Source of the DNA: Vulcanimicrobiota bacterium
GTDB taxonomy: Bacteria > Vulcanimicrobiota > Xenobia > Xenobiales > JADMJV01
Assembly: GCA_023447635.1 (NCBI GenBank)
Contig: JAEXNA010000208.1
Coordinates: forward strand, 1-64,000
Direction of reading: 5' to 3'
DNA: 64,000 bases
Shown: positions 9,039 to 17,596 of the stretch, piece by piece
Layout of the letters: every line of letters starts with the position of its first letter
Numbering within the stretch: position 1 is the first letter of the stretch
The notes under the pieces: generated by a model
Told to the model about the DNA's origin: nothing
The model's database searches: none
What the model saw: the letters and a program-made list of their open reading frames with translations, nothing else
Position numbers and translations under genes: made by a program

Positions 9039-9541
9039 TTCAGGGTAACCTCCCAGCGGATCTCGGCGATGCGGGAGTCAGGGTGAAGAACGCTGAGCCG
9101 AGTTCCCCGATAGACGCGGCCGTCGATGGTGATGGGGCTCTCGAGCGGGATGCGGAAGGCCGTCTGCTCTCCGTTCTGCTGGCTCGGGGGGCCCAACTCG
9201 AGCGGAGCCGACCAGGCTTCGCCGACCCGACTACGAACGATACCGTCCAGGGCCAGCGCTCGGCCACAGAACTGAGTGACTCGCCAACCTTCGTGCCCCT
9301 CGCCGCGCCGTAGTACGACGTTTTCGAGACCGCCCCATTCCCCGATGATCCAACGGTTCTGGTCGTTCCTGCCTGTCTCCGGGCGGCCCCAGCGACCACG
9401 TAAGCTTTCGTAGCCCTGGCCGAGGACGACCCCGTCAAGCGTCCAGACCAACTTCGGGTCGGCCGGAGGCCCTTGCCCGAGCTTAGACACCACCGCGATA
9501 GTGACGATCACCAGGATAAGAGCGCCGATCTGTTTCCGCAT
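9035..9541 (-). CDS. Small membrane-anchored protein of unknown function
   Basis: 168 aa. One N-terminal membrane segment (IGALILVIVTIAVVSKLG) and a soluble part predicted extracytoplasmic, with two beta-rich stretches (GVVLGQGYESLRGRWGRPET, then ITIDGRVYRGTRLSVLHPD). I do not recognise the family. The start ATG follows AGAGGTGGG. The stop overlaps the start of the downstream lipoprotein gene by four bases, so both are one transcript; mqnD lies 100 bases upstream on the same strand and may drive them. Confidence 0.75.
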   Translation of the reverse strand: MRKQIGALILVIVTIAVVSKLGQGPPADPKLVWTLDGVVLGQGYESLRGRWGRPETGRNDQNRWIIGEWGGLENVVLRRGEGHEGWRVTQFCGRALALDGIVRSRVGEAWSAPLELGPPSQQNGEQTAFRIPLESPITIDGRVYRGTRLSVLHPDSRIAEIRWEVTLK

Positions 9542-9641
9542 AACCCACCTCTGCCAGCGGCCCTTCGTGGTCCGTCCAGCGATTCCGTTTCACCGAGTAG
9601 AAAAGGTGCTGACTCTGTTGGTAGACAGATGCAACCGTTGT

Positions 9642-10457
9642 TCAGAGAGTCGAGAACCGCTGCAGCGCCTCCCTACCTTCGGCGCCCAATCCCAGGCTGT
9701 AGTCGTTGACATACAGATCGATATGCGAAGCCATCGTCGAGTCGTCGAGTTCGATGGCGTTGTCGCGCAGGTAAGTCCAGAGCGCCTTCGTCTCCTCGTC
9801 GTCCGGGTCTCCTCGGAACAGTTCCCAAGCGCGACGGATACTCTCGCCCAGGACCCTCTCTACCTCGGCTACCGTGGCCTCGTCCAGGGCCCGAGAGGCC
9901 ACCATGACTCCCAGGGGCAGAGGAAGACCAGTACGCCCCTCCCACCAGGCGCCCAGGTCCAGGGCCAGCTTCAAGCCCAGCCCTTGATAGGTAAAACGCG
10001 ACTCGTGGATGATCACGCCAGCATCCACCTGACCCTCTAAGACGGCCGGCATCACCTGGTCGTAGCGCAACTCGACCCACTCGGCCACGTGCTCGGCGAT
10101 AGCCCCGCGGGCTAGCCGACACGCGGTCGTGTCGAGACCAGGCACAGCCAACTTCAGCGGCCGAGGGTCTTCGACGGACCAGGGTTCCCGGCTCACGACC
10201 AGGGGGCCGCAGCCCCGACCCAGAGCCGCGCCAACGTCGAGCAATCGATAGCGCTCCGAGACCCTGGGGTCCAAATAGGCCGAGGCGCTCACTTTGGTCA
10301 GCGTCAACGGCGCCGTCTCGAGAGCCAGCCGATTCAACTCCTGAATATCTGCCAGATGAGGCTTCAAGGTCAGGTCGCTGGAAAGGCGTGAGTGAGCCCA
10401 GGCCCAGAACATGAACGTATCGTTGGGACAGGGAGAAAAACCAAAATCCAAAGTCAT
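9642..10457 (-). CDS. mqnD: 1,4-dihydroxy-6-naphthoate synthase (menaquinone, futalosine pathway)
   Basis: 271 aa from the ATG at 10457. It opens with LDFGFSPCPNDTFMFWAW, the hallmark SPCPNDTFMF motif of MqnD. Other family stretches are LTKVSASAYL, GAALGRGCGPLVVSRE, HESRFTYQGLGLKLALDLG and WWEGRTGLPLPLGVMVASR, with a DDETKALWTYLRDNA-like tail. MqnD converts cyclic dehypoxanthine futalosine to dihydroxynaphthoate, so the cell probably makes menaquinone by the futalosine route rather than by MenF-MenB. No other mqn gene is in the window. The frame is open 26 codons further upstream, but that part does not resemble MqnD. Confidence 0.92.
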   Translation of the reverse strand: MTLDFGFSPCPNDTFMFWAWAHSRLSSDLTLKPHLADIQELNRLALETAPLTLTKVSASAYLDPRVSERYRLLDVGAALGRGCGPLVVSREPWSVEDPRPLKLAVPGLDTTACRLARGAIAEHVAEWVELRYDQVMPAVLEGQVDAGVIIHESRFTYQGLGLKLALDLGAWWEGRTGLPLPLGVMVASRALDEATVAEVERVLGESIRRAWELFRGDPDDEETKALWTYLRDNAIELDDSTMASHIDLYVNDYSLGLGAEGREALQRFSTL

Positions 10458-10521
10458 GTCTCGCCGCTTTGAGCCGCCGGACTCGGGTCCTGCCCTGGCG
10501 CGGCAGAACCCGTGCCATCCG

Positions 10522-10557
10522 CCTTGCCTCCGCAAGGAGACAGGAACGAACCGTTCC
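10522..10557. other. Two tandem perfect short hairpins in a divergent intergenic region
   Basis: CCTTGC-CTCC-GCAAGG (10522-10537) is followed five bases later by GGAACG-AAC-CGTTCC (10543-10557). They lie between mqnD and the lipoprotein gene starting at 10601, in the 5' leader of the latter. They could be regulatory RNA structure or protein-binding sites; no known riboswitch class recognised. Confidence 0.35.
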
Positions 10558-10600
10558 CGCCCAAAGTCTTCCCGACGTTTATGAAGGGTGGTTGTCGTTG

Positions 10601-11581
10601 ATGAGTGTACGTCGTAGTGTTCAGTGTGTATTTTTGAGTGGTCTGCTGACGGCGGGGGTCGTCACGGGGTGTGGTGACAGCCACGGAGACCTTAACCAAC
10701 CCACGGGCCAGCAGGTCGCCGCCAGCAACGTGCCCGCGGACACCGAGTTCCCCGGCCAGGGCGAACTGGGAATCGTCAGCGAGTACGTGGTGTTTCGCGT
10801 CGACGACGATCTCTACCTGACTTCCGAGGTCGAGGCCGAGCGGTTCCTCGGACTTTTCCCTACCGCGACCCGCGTCGGCGACACCAGGATCGTCTATCCC
10901 GACGGCAGCGAGCAGTTGACCACCGCCAACGGGAATTTCGACGCCTCGACCAGCCCCTACGCCGCCGTGGCCGCCCAGGTTCCCCTCCTGCAACGGCAGA
11001 CCTCGCTGATCACCTTTATCCCCCCCGTCGAACTGGGGTTAGGAGAGTTCGAGGGCGACATCTTCGTCACCACTCCGGAAGAGGCCGCTCGTATCGAAGT
11101 CGGCATCATTCCCGAAGACGCCGTACCGGATCAGCCTCCCGTGGCCGGCCCCATGGCATCGGCCATCCGCGCCCAGGGAGAGTATGTCTTTAGCGGCCAG
11201 CAGAACGACTATCTGGCCGCCCAGGGCTCCTTCCAGAGAGCGACCTGGCTCAGCGAGCGGCTGGACTATATCCCCAGGCTGGGACGAGAGGTAGGGTCGG
11301 AGATCCGCTTCAAGTTCCGCTTCAACGCCGGGCTGACGTGGTTCACCCCACGGGTCAATCTGGCCGACCTGCCCGGCGAGTACTCTGGTGGAGATATCAA
11401 GACCGATATCAAGTGGACTCGTCTTGATGGCGACAACATCGAGTGGGAAGTCATCATAACCCGGCTACACGCCTCGGGTGGCCGCTTCCCCACCAGTGAA
11501 CGGCTGGCCATCTGGGTCTCCCCCAACATCTACTTCTTCGACCTGGCTCACAACCTGCATCTGAGCCTGATCGAGATCTAA
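10601..11581 (+). CDS. Lipoprotein of unknown function
   Basis: 326 aa from the ATG at 10601, chosen because it gives a proper signal peptide (CVFLSGLLTAGVV) with lipobox VTGC. A GAAGGGTGG site lies upstream. The frame is open 44 codons further back without signal-like sequence. The mature protein is acidic and beta-rich, with no recognised domain: EYVVFRVDDDLYLTSEVEAE near the start and RLDGDNIEWEVIITRLHASG near the end. It should be anchored in the outer or inner membrane facing the periplasm. Followed by a strong stem-loop. Confidence 0.75.
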   Translation: MSVRRSVQCVFLSGLLTAGVVTGCGDSHGDLNQPTGQQVAASNVPADTEFPGQGELGIVSEYVVFRVDDDLYLTSEVEAERFLGLFPTATRVGDTRIVYPDGSEQLTTANGNFDASTSPYAAVAAQVPLLQRQTSLITFIPPVELGLGEFEGDIFVTTPEEAARIEVGIIPEDAVPDQPPVAGPMASAIRAQGEYVFSGQQNDYLAAQGSFQRATWLSERLDYIPRLGREVGSEIRFKFRFNAGLTWFTPRVNLADLPGEYSGGDIKTDIKWTRLDGDNIEWEVIITRLHASGGRFPTSERLAIWVSPNIYFFDLAHNLHLSLIEI

Positions 11582-11589
11582 ACCCGTCG

Positions 11590-11622
11590 GAAGCCGTCCT
11601 GCGCCTCGCGCAGGGCGGCTTC
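11590..11622. terminator. Stem-loop terminator between convergent genes
   Basis: GAAGCCGTCCTGCG pairs with CGCAGGGCGGCTTC (14 bp, one G-T wobble, short loop). It lies between the lipoprotein stop and the stop of the leftward MFS gene, so it can serve both. Confidence 0.6.
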
Positions 11623-11650
11623 TAACGATAGCCGTGAAAAGACCCGCCGC

Positions 11651-13180
11651 TTAGCCCAGCGCCTCGGCGAGATCGGGCTTTTCGGTCACGTCGACCGCCG
11701 GAGCCTTCCAGGCAAAGAGGCCACCCAGGGCCACCGAGATCAGCACGCCCCAGAACACCAGGTGTAACGCCTCCGCCAAACCGTGCCGGATCAGGTCAAG
11801 CAGAGCCGGGTCCAACCGACTTCCCTCTCCCACCAGTTCCCGCAGCGATTCCAGATTCACCCGGTCCGATAGGCCGCGCTCGACGATGTAAGAGCTCATC
11901 CGATGGTTCAGCACCGCCCCCAGGAACGCCGTTCCTAGCGAGTTGCCCAGGTTGCGCATCAGCATGTTTCCCGAAGTCGCCACGCCGCGCTTCTGCCAGG
12001 CCACGGAACTCTGGATGGTGACCAGAAACGAGGTGTTCAGGACTCCGAATCCGACCCCCACCAGGAAACAGCCCGTCCCGGCCCACCACGGGCCTCGGTC
12101 CGAAGCCAGGGCGATCAGGAGAGCTCCGGCCAGACTGACCACGCTACCGAAGCGAACCAGCAGCGGTAGCGGGACTCGTAACAGAAGATGGCCCGAAACC
12201 ACAGCCGCGATAGGCCAACCGATACACATCGAGGAGACGGTGAATCCCGCCACCAGAGGCGAATAGCCCAGCACTCCCTGCACGTAGGTGGGCATGAATC
12301 CGATCAGGCCCAGCATAGCAACACCGATCATCAGCACTGTCAGGTTGCCTCGCCAGACCAGCGGGTTCTTCCACAGGTCGAGGTGGATCACGGGGTCCTC
12401 GGCTCGCAACTCCTGTCGAACAAAGAGCCAGGCGCAAATGATCGCTACCGCCATCAGGCTGAAACTGACCAGCGAGATCGACAGCATCAGCGACGTCAGG
12501 CCGACCAGCAGCAGGCCCGCCCCCGCCAGGTCCAAGCTGCGGGAATTGGGCACTACGTCCTCGTGCAGCGCCAGCCACATCACCGCCATAGCGACCAGCC
12601 CGACCGGCAAGTTCAGCCAGAAGATCCAGGGCCAGCCCACGTGCTCGACAATCAGACCGCCGGCCAGCGGCCCCAGAATGGAGGAAGCGCCCCAGACCGA
12701 GGACATCCAGGCCTGAATTTTGGGACGCTCGGCCAAACTGTAGAGGTCGCCCGCCAGGGTGACTCCGGTCGGAACGACCGCGCCAGCTCCCATCCCCTGG
12801 AGAAAGCGAAAGGCCACCAGCCAGGGCATGGAGGGAGCCAGAGCGCAGGCCACCGAGCCGACCAGAAAAATGGTCATTCCGATCAGGAATACCGGTTTGC
12901 GCCCGAGGATGTCAGCCAGTTTGCCGAACAGCGGCGTGGTCACCGCCTGCATCAGCAGATAGGCCGAGAAGACCCAGCCGTAAAGGCTGAATCCGCCTAA
13001 TTCGTCGGCGATGTTGGGCATGGCCGTGGCTACGATGGTAGCCTCCATCGCGGCTAGAAGCATGGCCAAGACAACCGCGACCATCACTAGCGAGCGGTTG
13101 GTTGTACGGCGGCTCCCAGGAGGTGAGGAACCTTCCGGCCTCGCCCCCTCTATCTCCCCCAGTTGAGTAGCTAGTGGCAT
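11651..13180 (-). CDS. DHA2-family (EmrB-like) MFS multidrug exporter
   Basis: 509 aa with about 14 membrane segments, the DHA2 topology. It carries MFS motif A (GKLADILGRKP) after the second segment, RFLQGMGAGAVVPTG (motif B region), and motif C-like GPLAGGLIVEHVGWPWIFWLNLP. It exchanges protons for drugs or metabolites across the inner membrane. EmrB-type proteins often work with an EmrA adaptor; no adaptor gene is adjacent here, so it may act alone. The start ATG at 13180 has only a weak ribosome site, and the N-terminal 30 residues are charged and cytoplasmic. Confidence 0.9.
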   Translation of the reverse strand: MPLATQLGEIEGARPEGSSPPGSRRTTNRSLVMVAVVLAMLLAAMEATIVATAMPNIADELGGFSLYGWVFSAYLLMQAVTTPLFGKLADILGRKPVFLIGMTIFLVGSVACALAPSMPWLVAFRFLQGMGAGAVVPTGVTLAGDLYSLAERPKIQAWMSSVWGASSILGPLAGGLIVEHVGWPWIFWLNLPVGLVAMAVMWLALHEDVVPNSRSLDLAGAGLLLVGLTSLMLSISLVSFSLMAVAIICAWLFVRQELRAEDPVIHLDLWKNPLVWRGNLTVLMIGVAMLGLIGFMPTYVQGVLGYSPLVAGFTVSSMCIGWPIAAVVSGHLLLRVPLPLLVRFGSVVSLAGALLIALASDRGPWWAGTGCFLVGVGFGVLNTSFLVTIQSSVAWQKRGVATSGNMLMRNLGNSLGTAFLGAVLNHRMSSYIVERGLSDRVNLESLRELVGEGSRLDPALLDLIRHGLAEALHLVFWGVLISVALGGLFAWKAPAVDVTEKPDLAEALG

Positions 13181-13332
13181 AGATTAGGGGTCAAACTGCC
13201 GCATCGAGAGAGAGTTCCCTGCCCGACCCGGTGCTCGGCGGGATCTCCCGTAGCGGGATGGGGGAATTCCCCCGATTTCCGACCGGAGCGGAACTCATTG
13301 TTGGGCCGGAAGTATAACTCGATTACCTACTC

Positions 13333-13358
13333 GTTGGTATGGGTGCGTTCTTACCAAC
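13333..13358. promoter_or_regulatory. Inverted repeat upstream of the lytic transglycosylase gene
   Basis: GTTGGTA-N12-TACCAAC, perfect 7-bp arms, 36 bases before the start codon and about 15 bases after a TATAAC sequence (13313-13318) that could be a -10 element. Possible operator; no regulator is encoded next to it. Confidence 0.3.
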
Positions 13359-13394
13359 AAGGTCACCACCATTCTCAACTCTGGAGTGAACTTG

Positions 13395-14195
13395 ATGCGC
13401 ATCCGCTTTGCCTCGCTGTCCGTTGCCCTGGTCGCCTTCCTGGCCTTTCACAGCCCCGCTACGGCGCTCGATGTCGCCTCGGAGTCGACCTCCCGTGAGC
13501 TGACCGCCGCCTTCACCCTGACCCAGGGCGTTGCCGAACTCAGCGACGCGATGAACGACCACCTGGAAGTGGTGGAAGCCGCCATGGACCGGGTCGAAGA
13601 CGAAGCCCGCCTGGCCCGCATCCTCGCCCGCCGCGGCCCGGTCGGCGGCTACAAGCGTCGCTTCGCGGTCATGGCCGCCCCCCGGATGTCCGAAGCCTCG
13701 GTCGATTACGGCTCCTACGCCGGCCCTGTCGATCCCCTGATCGTCAGCACCATCCAGAACTTCAACGGCGAGATCAGCGACGGGAACGCCCTAAAGTTGG
13801 CGGCCCTGATTCAGGTCAGCGCGGACCGCTACGGCGTAGACCCCCTGCTGGTGACCGCTCTGGTCTCACAGGAGTCGGCCTTCCACCAGACCGCCCTATC
13901 GCCCGTGGGCGCTACCGGTCTGGGCCAGCTGATGCCCGAGACCGCCGCCGACCTGGGAGTGAACCCCCACGACGCTCAAGAAAACATGGACGGCTGCGTT
14001 CGCTACCTGGCCGATCTGCTGTATTACTGGTCGGCCAGCGACGACCCCACCGCTCTGGCCCTGGCTTCGTATAACGCCGGCGCCGGCAACGTCGAGCGCT
14101 ATAAGGGGATTCCGCCCTTTGAAGAAACCCAGAACTACGTGGCCGTGATCAAAGGCCGCTACGCCGTGCTCAGCTCTGGCCGAGCTGTCCTCTAA
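13395..14195 (+). CDS. Periplasmic lytic transglycosylase (SLT domain)
   Basis: 266 aa. Signal peptide MRIRFASLSVALVAFLAF ending near ATA. The C-terminal SLT/lysozyme-like domain begins ALIQVSADRYGVDPLLVTAL, with catalytic Glu in VSQESAFHQ, then SPVGATGLGQLMPETA, the YNAGAGNVERYKGIPPFEET motif and YVAVIKGRY. It cleaves the MurNAc-GlcNAc bond of peptidoglycan to form 1,6-anhydro ends. The N-terminal about 110 residues are helical and of unknown role. The ATG at 13395 has GGAG eight bases upstream; a GTG three codons earlier is the alternative. Confidence 0.9.
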   Translation: MRIRFASLSVALVAFLAFHSPATALDVASESTSRELTAAFTLTQGVAELSDAMNDHLEVVEAAMDRVEDEARLARILARRGPVGGYKRRFAVMAAPRMSEASVDYGSYAGPVDPLIVSTIQNFNGEISDGNALKLAALIQVSADRYGVDPLLVTALVSQESAFHQTALSPVGATGLGQLMPETAADLGVNPHDAQENMDGCVRYLADLLYYWSASDDPTALALASYNAGAGNVERYKGIPPFEETQNYVAVIKGRYAVLSSGRAVL

Positions 14196-14252
14196 AGCAC
14201 GCTTCCTTCGGTGCCTCCAGGACAGGGAGGTAGAGGTCGGAAGACGGCGAGG

Positions 14253-14669
14253 ATGGAGAGACTTTACCTCCTCGGCCCTCCCGAGCTTGTCAACGGCGTC
14301 CTCGGCCTGCTCTTTGGGGCCGTCTCGACCTGGCTGGCCCTGTCGCTGATCCACCGATTCCGTCTCCGCCAAGCCGTCCAAGGCGCGGGCGCTCGGGCCC
14401 TGGCCAGCAGCCGCCGAGTCCTGAAAGGGCAGGCGGCGGAACAGCTCGCCCCTTTGAGCGCCGAGTTCGACTATCTGCCCAGCGACGCCCGCTTCCTGGG
14501 AAGCCCGATCGACTACCTGGTGTTCGACGGACTCTCGGAGGACGAGGGGCCGGTCGAGATCGTCTTCCTCGAGGTAAAGACGGGCAAAGCTCGCCTGACC
14601 GCTCGCGAAGCCAGGGTTAGAGAAGCCGTGCTGGCCGGCCGGGTTCGCTGGGAAGAGCTGAGGCTGTGA
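14253..14669 (+). CDS. Membrane-anchored Holliday-junction-resolvase-like nuclease (Endonuc_Holl type)
   Basis: 138 aa. One N-terminal membrane segment (LVNGVLGLLFGAVSTWLALS), a charged helical stretch, then a small PD-(D/E)XK-like core. FDYLPSDARFLGSPIDYLVF supplies the Asp, and VEIVFLEVKTGKARLTARE supplies the E-x-K. This arrangement matches the predicted endonucleases distantly related to archaeal Holliday junction resolvase. I use the ATG at 14253; the frame is open 14 codons further back. Its 3' end overlaps the end of the convergent kinase gene by 53 bases. Cellular role unknown. Confidence 0.7.
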   Translation: MERLYLLGPPELVNGVLGLLFGAVSTWLALSLIHRFRLRQAVQGAGARALASSRRVLKGQAAEQLAPLSAEFDYLPSDARFLGSPIDYLVFDGLSEDEGPVEIVFLEVKTGKARLTAREARVREAVLAGRVRWEELRL

Positions 14670-17520
14670 GCGCCCCTATCGGCTCGGCCGCCAGTGCCGC
14701 GTGCACCTGAGAGGTGATGGTGTGGCGGTCGAACGGCTTCGGGATGATCCGCTCTCGCGGAATATCGAAACGGTCCAGAACGTCGTCGGTGTAGCCTGAC
14801 ATGAACAGCTGGCGAGCGTTCGGACAGAGCGGCGTGAGATGTTCCATCAGCTCACAGCCGTTCATCCCGGGGAGAATGATATCGCTAAGAACCAGGGCAA
14901 AACTGTCGCCCTCTCGGCGCGCGGTCGCCAGCGCCTCCTCCGCCTCGGCGGCCAGGACCACTTCGTAGCCGGCGCTTTCCAGGACTCGCTTCAAGATCAC
15001 GCGGAGCGGCGGTTCGTCCTCGATGACCAGAAGGCGCCCCAGTCCAGTCGGCGCTTGCGAACTTCGGTCGACGGGACGGCTCTCGACCCCAGCGGGCGCG
15101 CTGCGCAGCGGCAGGTAGACCTCGATGCGAGTCCCCCGGCCACGCTGGCTTTCCACCTCGACCGACCCTCCGCACTGCTGCACGATGGCGTACACGGTAG
15201 AAAGCCCGAGCCCAGTCCCCTTCCCCAGCCCTTTGGTCGTGAAAAACGGCTCGAACATACGAAGCCTGGTCTCTTCGTCCATCCCGCTCCCTTCGTCTCG
15301 GACGGTCAGACGCGCGTAGGCGCCGGGGGTCACCGCCAGGGCGCGAGCCTGAAGCGATTCGACGGCAACGGACTCGAGGGTCAGCTCGAGTCGACCGCCA
15401 AACTCCATGGCGTCTCGAGCGTTGACCGCCAGGTTCAACAGCACCTGCTCCAATTGACTGGAGTCAGCCAGCACCCAGCACGGCCCGCTGGCCGAGTTCA
15501 AGGTCAACTGCACATCCTCACCGATCAGGCGGTCCAAAATCTGCGACATCCCTTGAACCACGTCGTTCCAGTTGACTACCCCCAGGGCGGTAATCTGAGT
15601 GCGGCTAAAGGTCAGTAGCTGCCGGGTCAACGACTCGGCTCGCTTACCTGCCACCATGACCTCTTCTAAATCTCGAGTCGCGGGATGGTCAGGGTGCAAC
15701 GCCATCTGGGCCAGTTCGGTACAGGAGAAGATGACAGTCAGCAGATTGTTGAAATCGTGAGCGATCCCGCCGGCCAGTCGACCTACCGTCTCCATTCGCT
15801 GAGCCGCCCGGTTCCGTTCCTCACTCTGGCGCAGCGCTAACTCGGCGTTCTTGGCCGAAGTCAGTACCTCGCTGAACAGGATCACACCGCCCACCCCGCC
15901 GCCAGCCTGGTACCAGGGGCGCATCTCCCAGCGAAGCCATTCGCGACTTCCGTCGGCCCTTACGAAGCTGTCCTCGTCGCAGCGCTCGACCGCGCCGCCC
16001 AGGCAGCGCAGATGCGCCTCACGCCACTGTGCGGGCAGTTCGGGAAAAAGCTCGTGATGAACCCGGCCCAGCAGTTCGCGGTTGGCGATGCCGAAGTCGC
16101 GAGTGTAGCGATGGCTTACCAGTAGATAGCGCATGCTCTTGTCGAACATCGCCACGGCGGCGGGCGTGTGCTCGAGGAACATGCGGAAACGTTCCTGGCT
16201 CTCGTGCAAATGCTGGCGAACGGTATAGTTGTCGGTCAGGTCGCGTCCGATACCCAGCACCCCGACCAGCCGACCGTCCTCGTAGAACGGCCGCTTGATG
16301 GTCTCGAGAAGCTCCTGGTGACCGTCGGGGAAGGTGACCCACTCTTCGTTACGGCGAGGCGCTGGAGCTTGCAGCGCCCGCATGTCGTGAGCACGGAAGA
16401 AGTCCGCCGTTTCTCTCTCGACGAAATCGTAATCGGTCTTGCCCAGCGCGTCTTCTCGGGACGCCCCGAGCAGGGAGAGAAATCGGTCGTTGCACTCCAG
16501 GAAACGCCCCTCTGGACACTTCAGCCAGACCAGGTCGGGGATCGCCTCGAAAATCGTGCGGAAGCGGTCCTTCTCCCGACGCAGCTCCTGGCGGGCCTGA
16601 ACCAGCGGGGTTACATCCTTGAACAAGCCCAGCAGTTTGATGACCTTCCCGTTCTCGTAAAGAGGCACCCCAGAGGTCCGAATCCAGCGATGCTCTCCCG
16701 CAGCGGTCAACATCGGTAGTTCGAGCTCGTAGGGCTCGCCCTCGGCGACAGCCCTGGCCACGGCCGCTTCCAGTCGAGCCCTCACCGGGGCCGCGAAACA
16801 GCTCAAGCTTAACTCGGGGCTGGGCTCGCAATCGATCGGCATGCCGTGAATCTGGCTGACTTCGGCCGTCCACTGACCGCGCCCGCTGGGCAGGTCCAGC
16901 TCCCAGTTCCCCATCAAGCCGTCCTGCTCCAGGCTCTGGAGCCCTTCGACGTTCGAATGATGGCTGCTAACGTCCTGAGCCGTCAGCCAGACGGTCCCCG
17001 GTCGGGTTCCAGGAGTCCAACGAGCCTGCAGCCAGCAGGGTCGTCCCGAGCCGTTTTCCATGTAGAAAGTCGCTCCTCCGGCCGAGGCCGAGGCCAAGGC
17101 GTCGAGCCAGTCGCTGGGAACGGGCAGAGCCAGAAACTCGGCTGCGGTCAACCCCAGCACCTCCACGACGCTGGGCAGGACGCTGAGGAAGCGGCCGCTC
17201 TCGCGGTCCACCCAGCAGCCCGTGGTGCGAGCCGCGCGGAGTGCTCGTTGAGCCTCTAGCCAGGCCTCGAGCGACGGAGCTAACGCTTCGGCCAGTTCCG
17301 GTTCAAGCTGGGGAGCCGCCTCTAGCCAGCCCAACGAAAAGGCGTGGCGCTGAAAGTCGCTGTCGCTAACGCCCACCTCACTTTCCACCTCCCCGACCTC
17401 GGAACGCCAGCGCGCCGCGGCCCAGCAGCCGTGCTCGACGCCCGCCTGCAAAAGCGCCGCGATGTTGCCGCCCCGATAGAGCGATTCGAGAAGTCGTAAG
17501 GTTGTGGTTGAGACAGACAT
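14617..17520 (-). CDS. Multi-PAS hybrid sensor histidine kinase with C-terminal receiver
   Basis: 967 aa, no membrane segment. Four PAS-like units: residues about 85-180 (degenerate), 190-310 (MTAAGEHRWIRTSG-type), 315-430 (FRTIFEAIPDLVWLKCPEGR) and 435-565 (FRMFLEHTPAAVAMFDKSMR). Then HisKA with the phospho-acceptor His in GRLAGGIAHDFNNLL, HATPase with NLAVNARDAM, DEGSGMDEETRLRMFEPFF and GKGTGLGLSTVYAIVQQ, and a receiver domain with EDEP, SDIILPGMNG and the KPFD lysine. It is a cytosolic phosphorelay sensor; ligand and output partner are not encoded nearby. ATG at 17520 preferred over a TTG nine codons upstream. Confidence 0.92.
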   Translation of the reverse strand: MSVSTTTLRLLESLYRGGNIAALLQAGVEHGCWAAARWRSEVGEVESEVGVSDSDFQRHAFSLGWLEAAPQLEPELAEALAPSLEAWLEAQRALRAARTTGCWVDRESGRFLSVLPSVVEVLGLTAAEFLALPVPSDWLDALASASAGGATFYMENGSGRPCWLQARWTPGTRPGTVWLTAQDVSSHHSNVEGLQSLEQDGLMGNWELDLPSGRGQWTAEVSQIHGMPIDCEPSPELSLSCFAAPVRARLEAAVARAVAEGEPYELELPMLTAAGEHRWIRTSGVPLYENGKVIKLLGLFKDVTPLVQARQELRREKDRFRTIFEAIPDLVWLKCPEGRFLECNDRFLSLLGASREDALGKTDYDFVERETADFFRAHDMRALQAPAPRRNEEWVTFPDGHQELLETIKRPFYEDGRLVGVLGIGRDLTDNYTVRQHLHESQERFRMFLEHTPAAVAMFDKSMRYLLVSHRYTRDFGIANRELLGRVHHELFPELPAQWREAHLRCLGGAVERCDEDSFVRADGSREWLRWEMRPWYQAGGGVGGVILFSEVLTSAKNAELALRQSEERNRAAQRMETVGRLAGGIAHDFNNLLTVIFSCTELAQMALHPDHPATRDLEEVMVAGKRAESLTRQLLTFSRTQITALGVVNWNDVVQGMSQILDRLIGEDVQLTLNSASGPCWVLADSSQLEQVLLNLAVNARDAMEFGGRLELTLESVAVESLQARALAVTPGAYARLTVRDEGSGMDEETRLRMFEPFFTTKGLGKGTGLGLSTVYAIVQQCGGSVEVESQRGRGTRIEVYLPLRSAPAGVESRPVDRSSQAPTGLGRLLVIEDEPPLRVILKRVLESAGYEVVLAAEAEEALATARREGDSFALVLSDIILPGMNGCELMEHLTPLCPNARQLFMSGYTDDVLDRFDIPRERIIPKPFDRHTITSQVHAALAAEPIGALTASALPSEPGRPARLL

Positions 17521-17596
17521 CCGTTCAATAATTATCGGACAAACCAAAAACTATCTTAGCCTCATCGAAACGAGCTATTCGTTCTAGGCTGACAAG

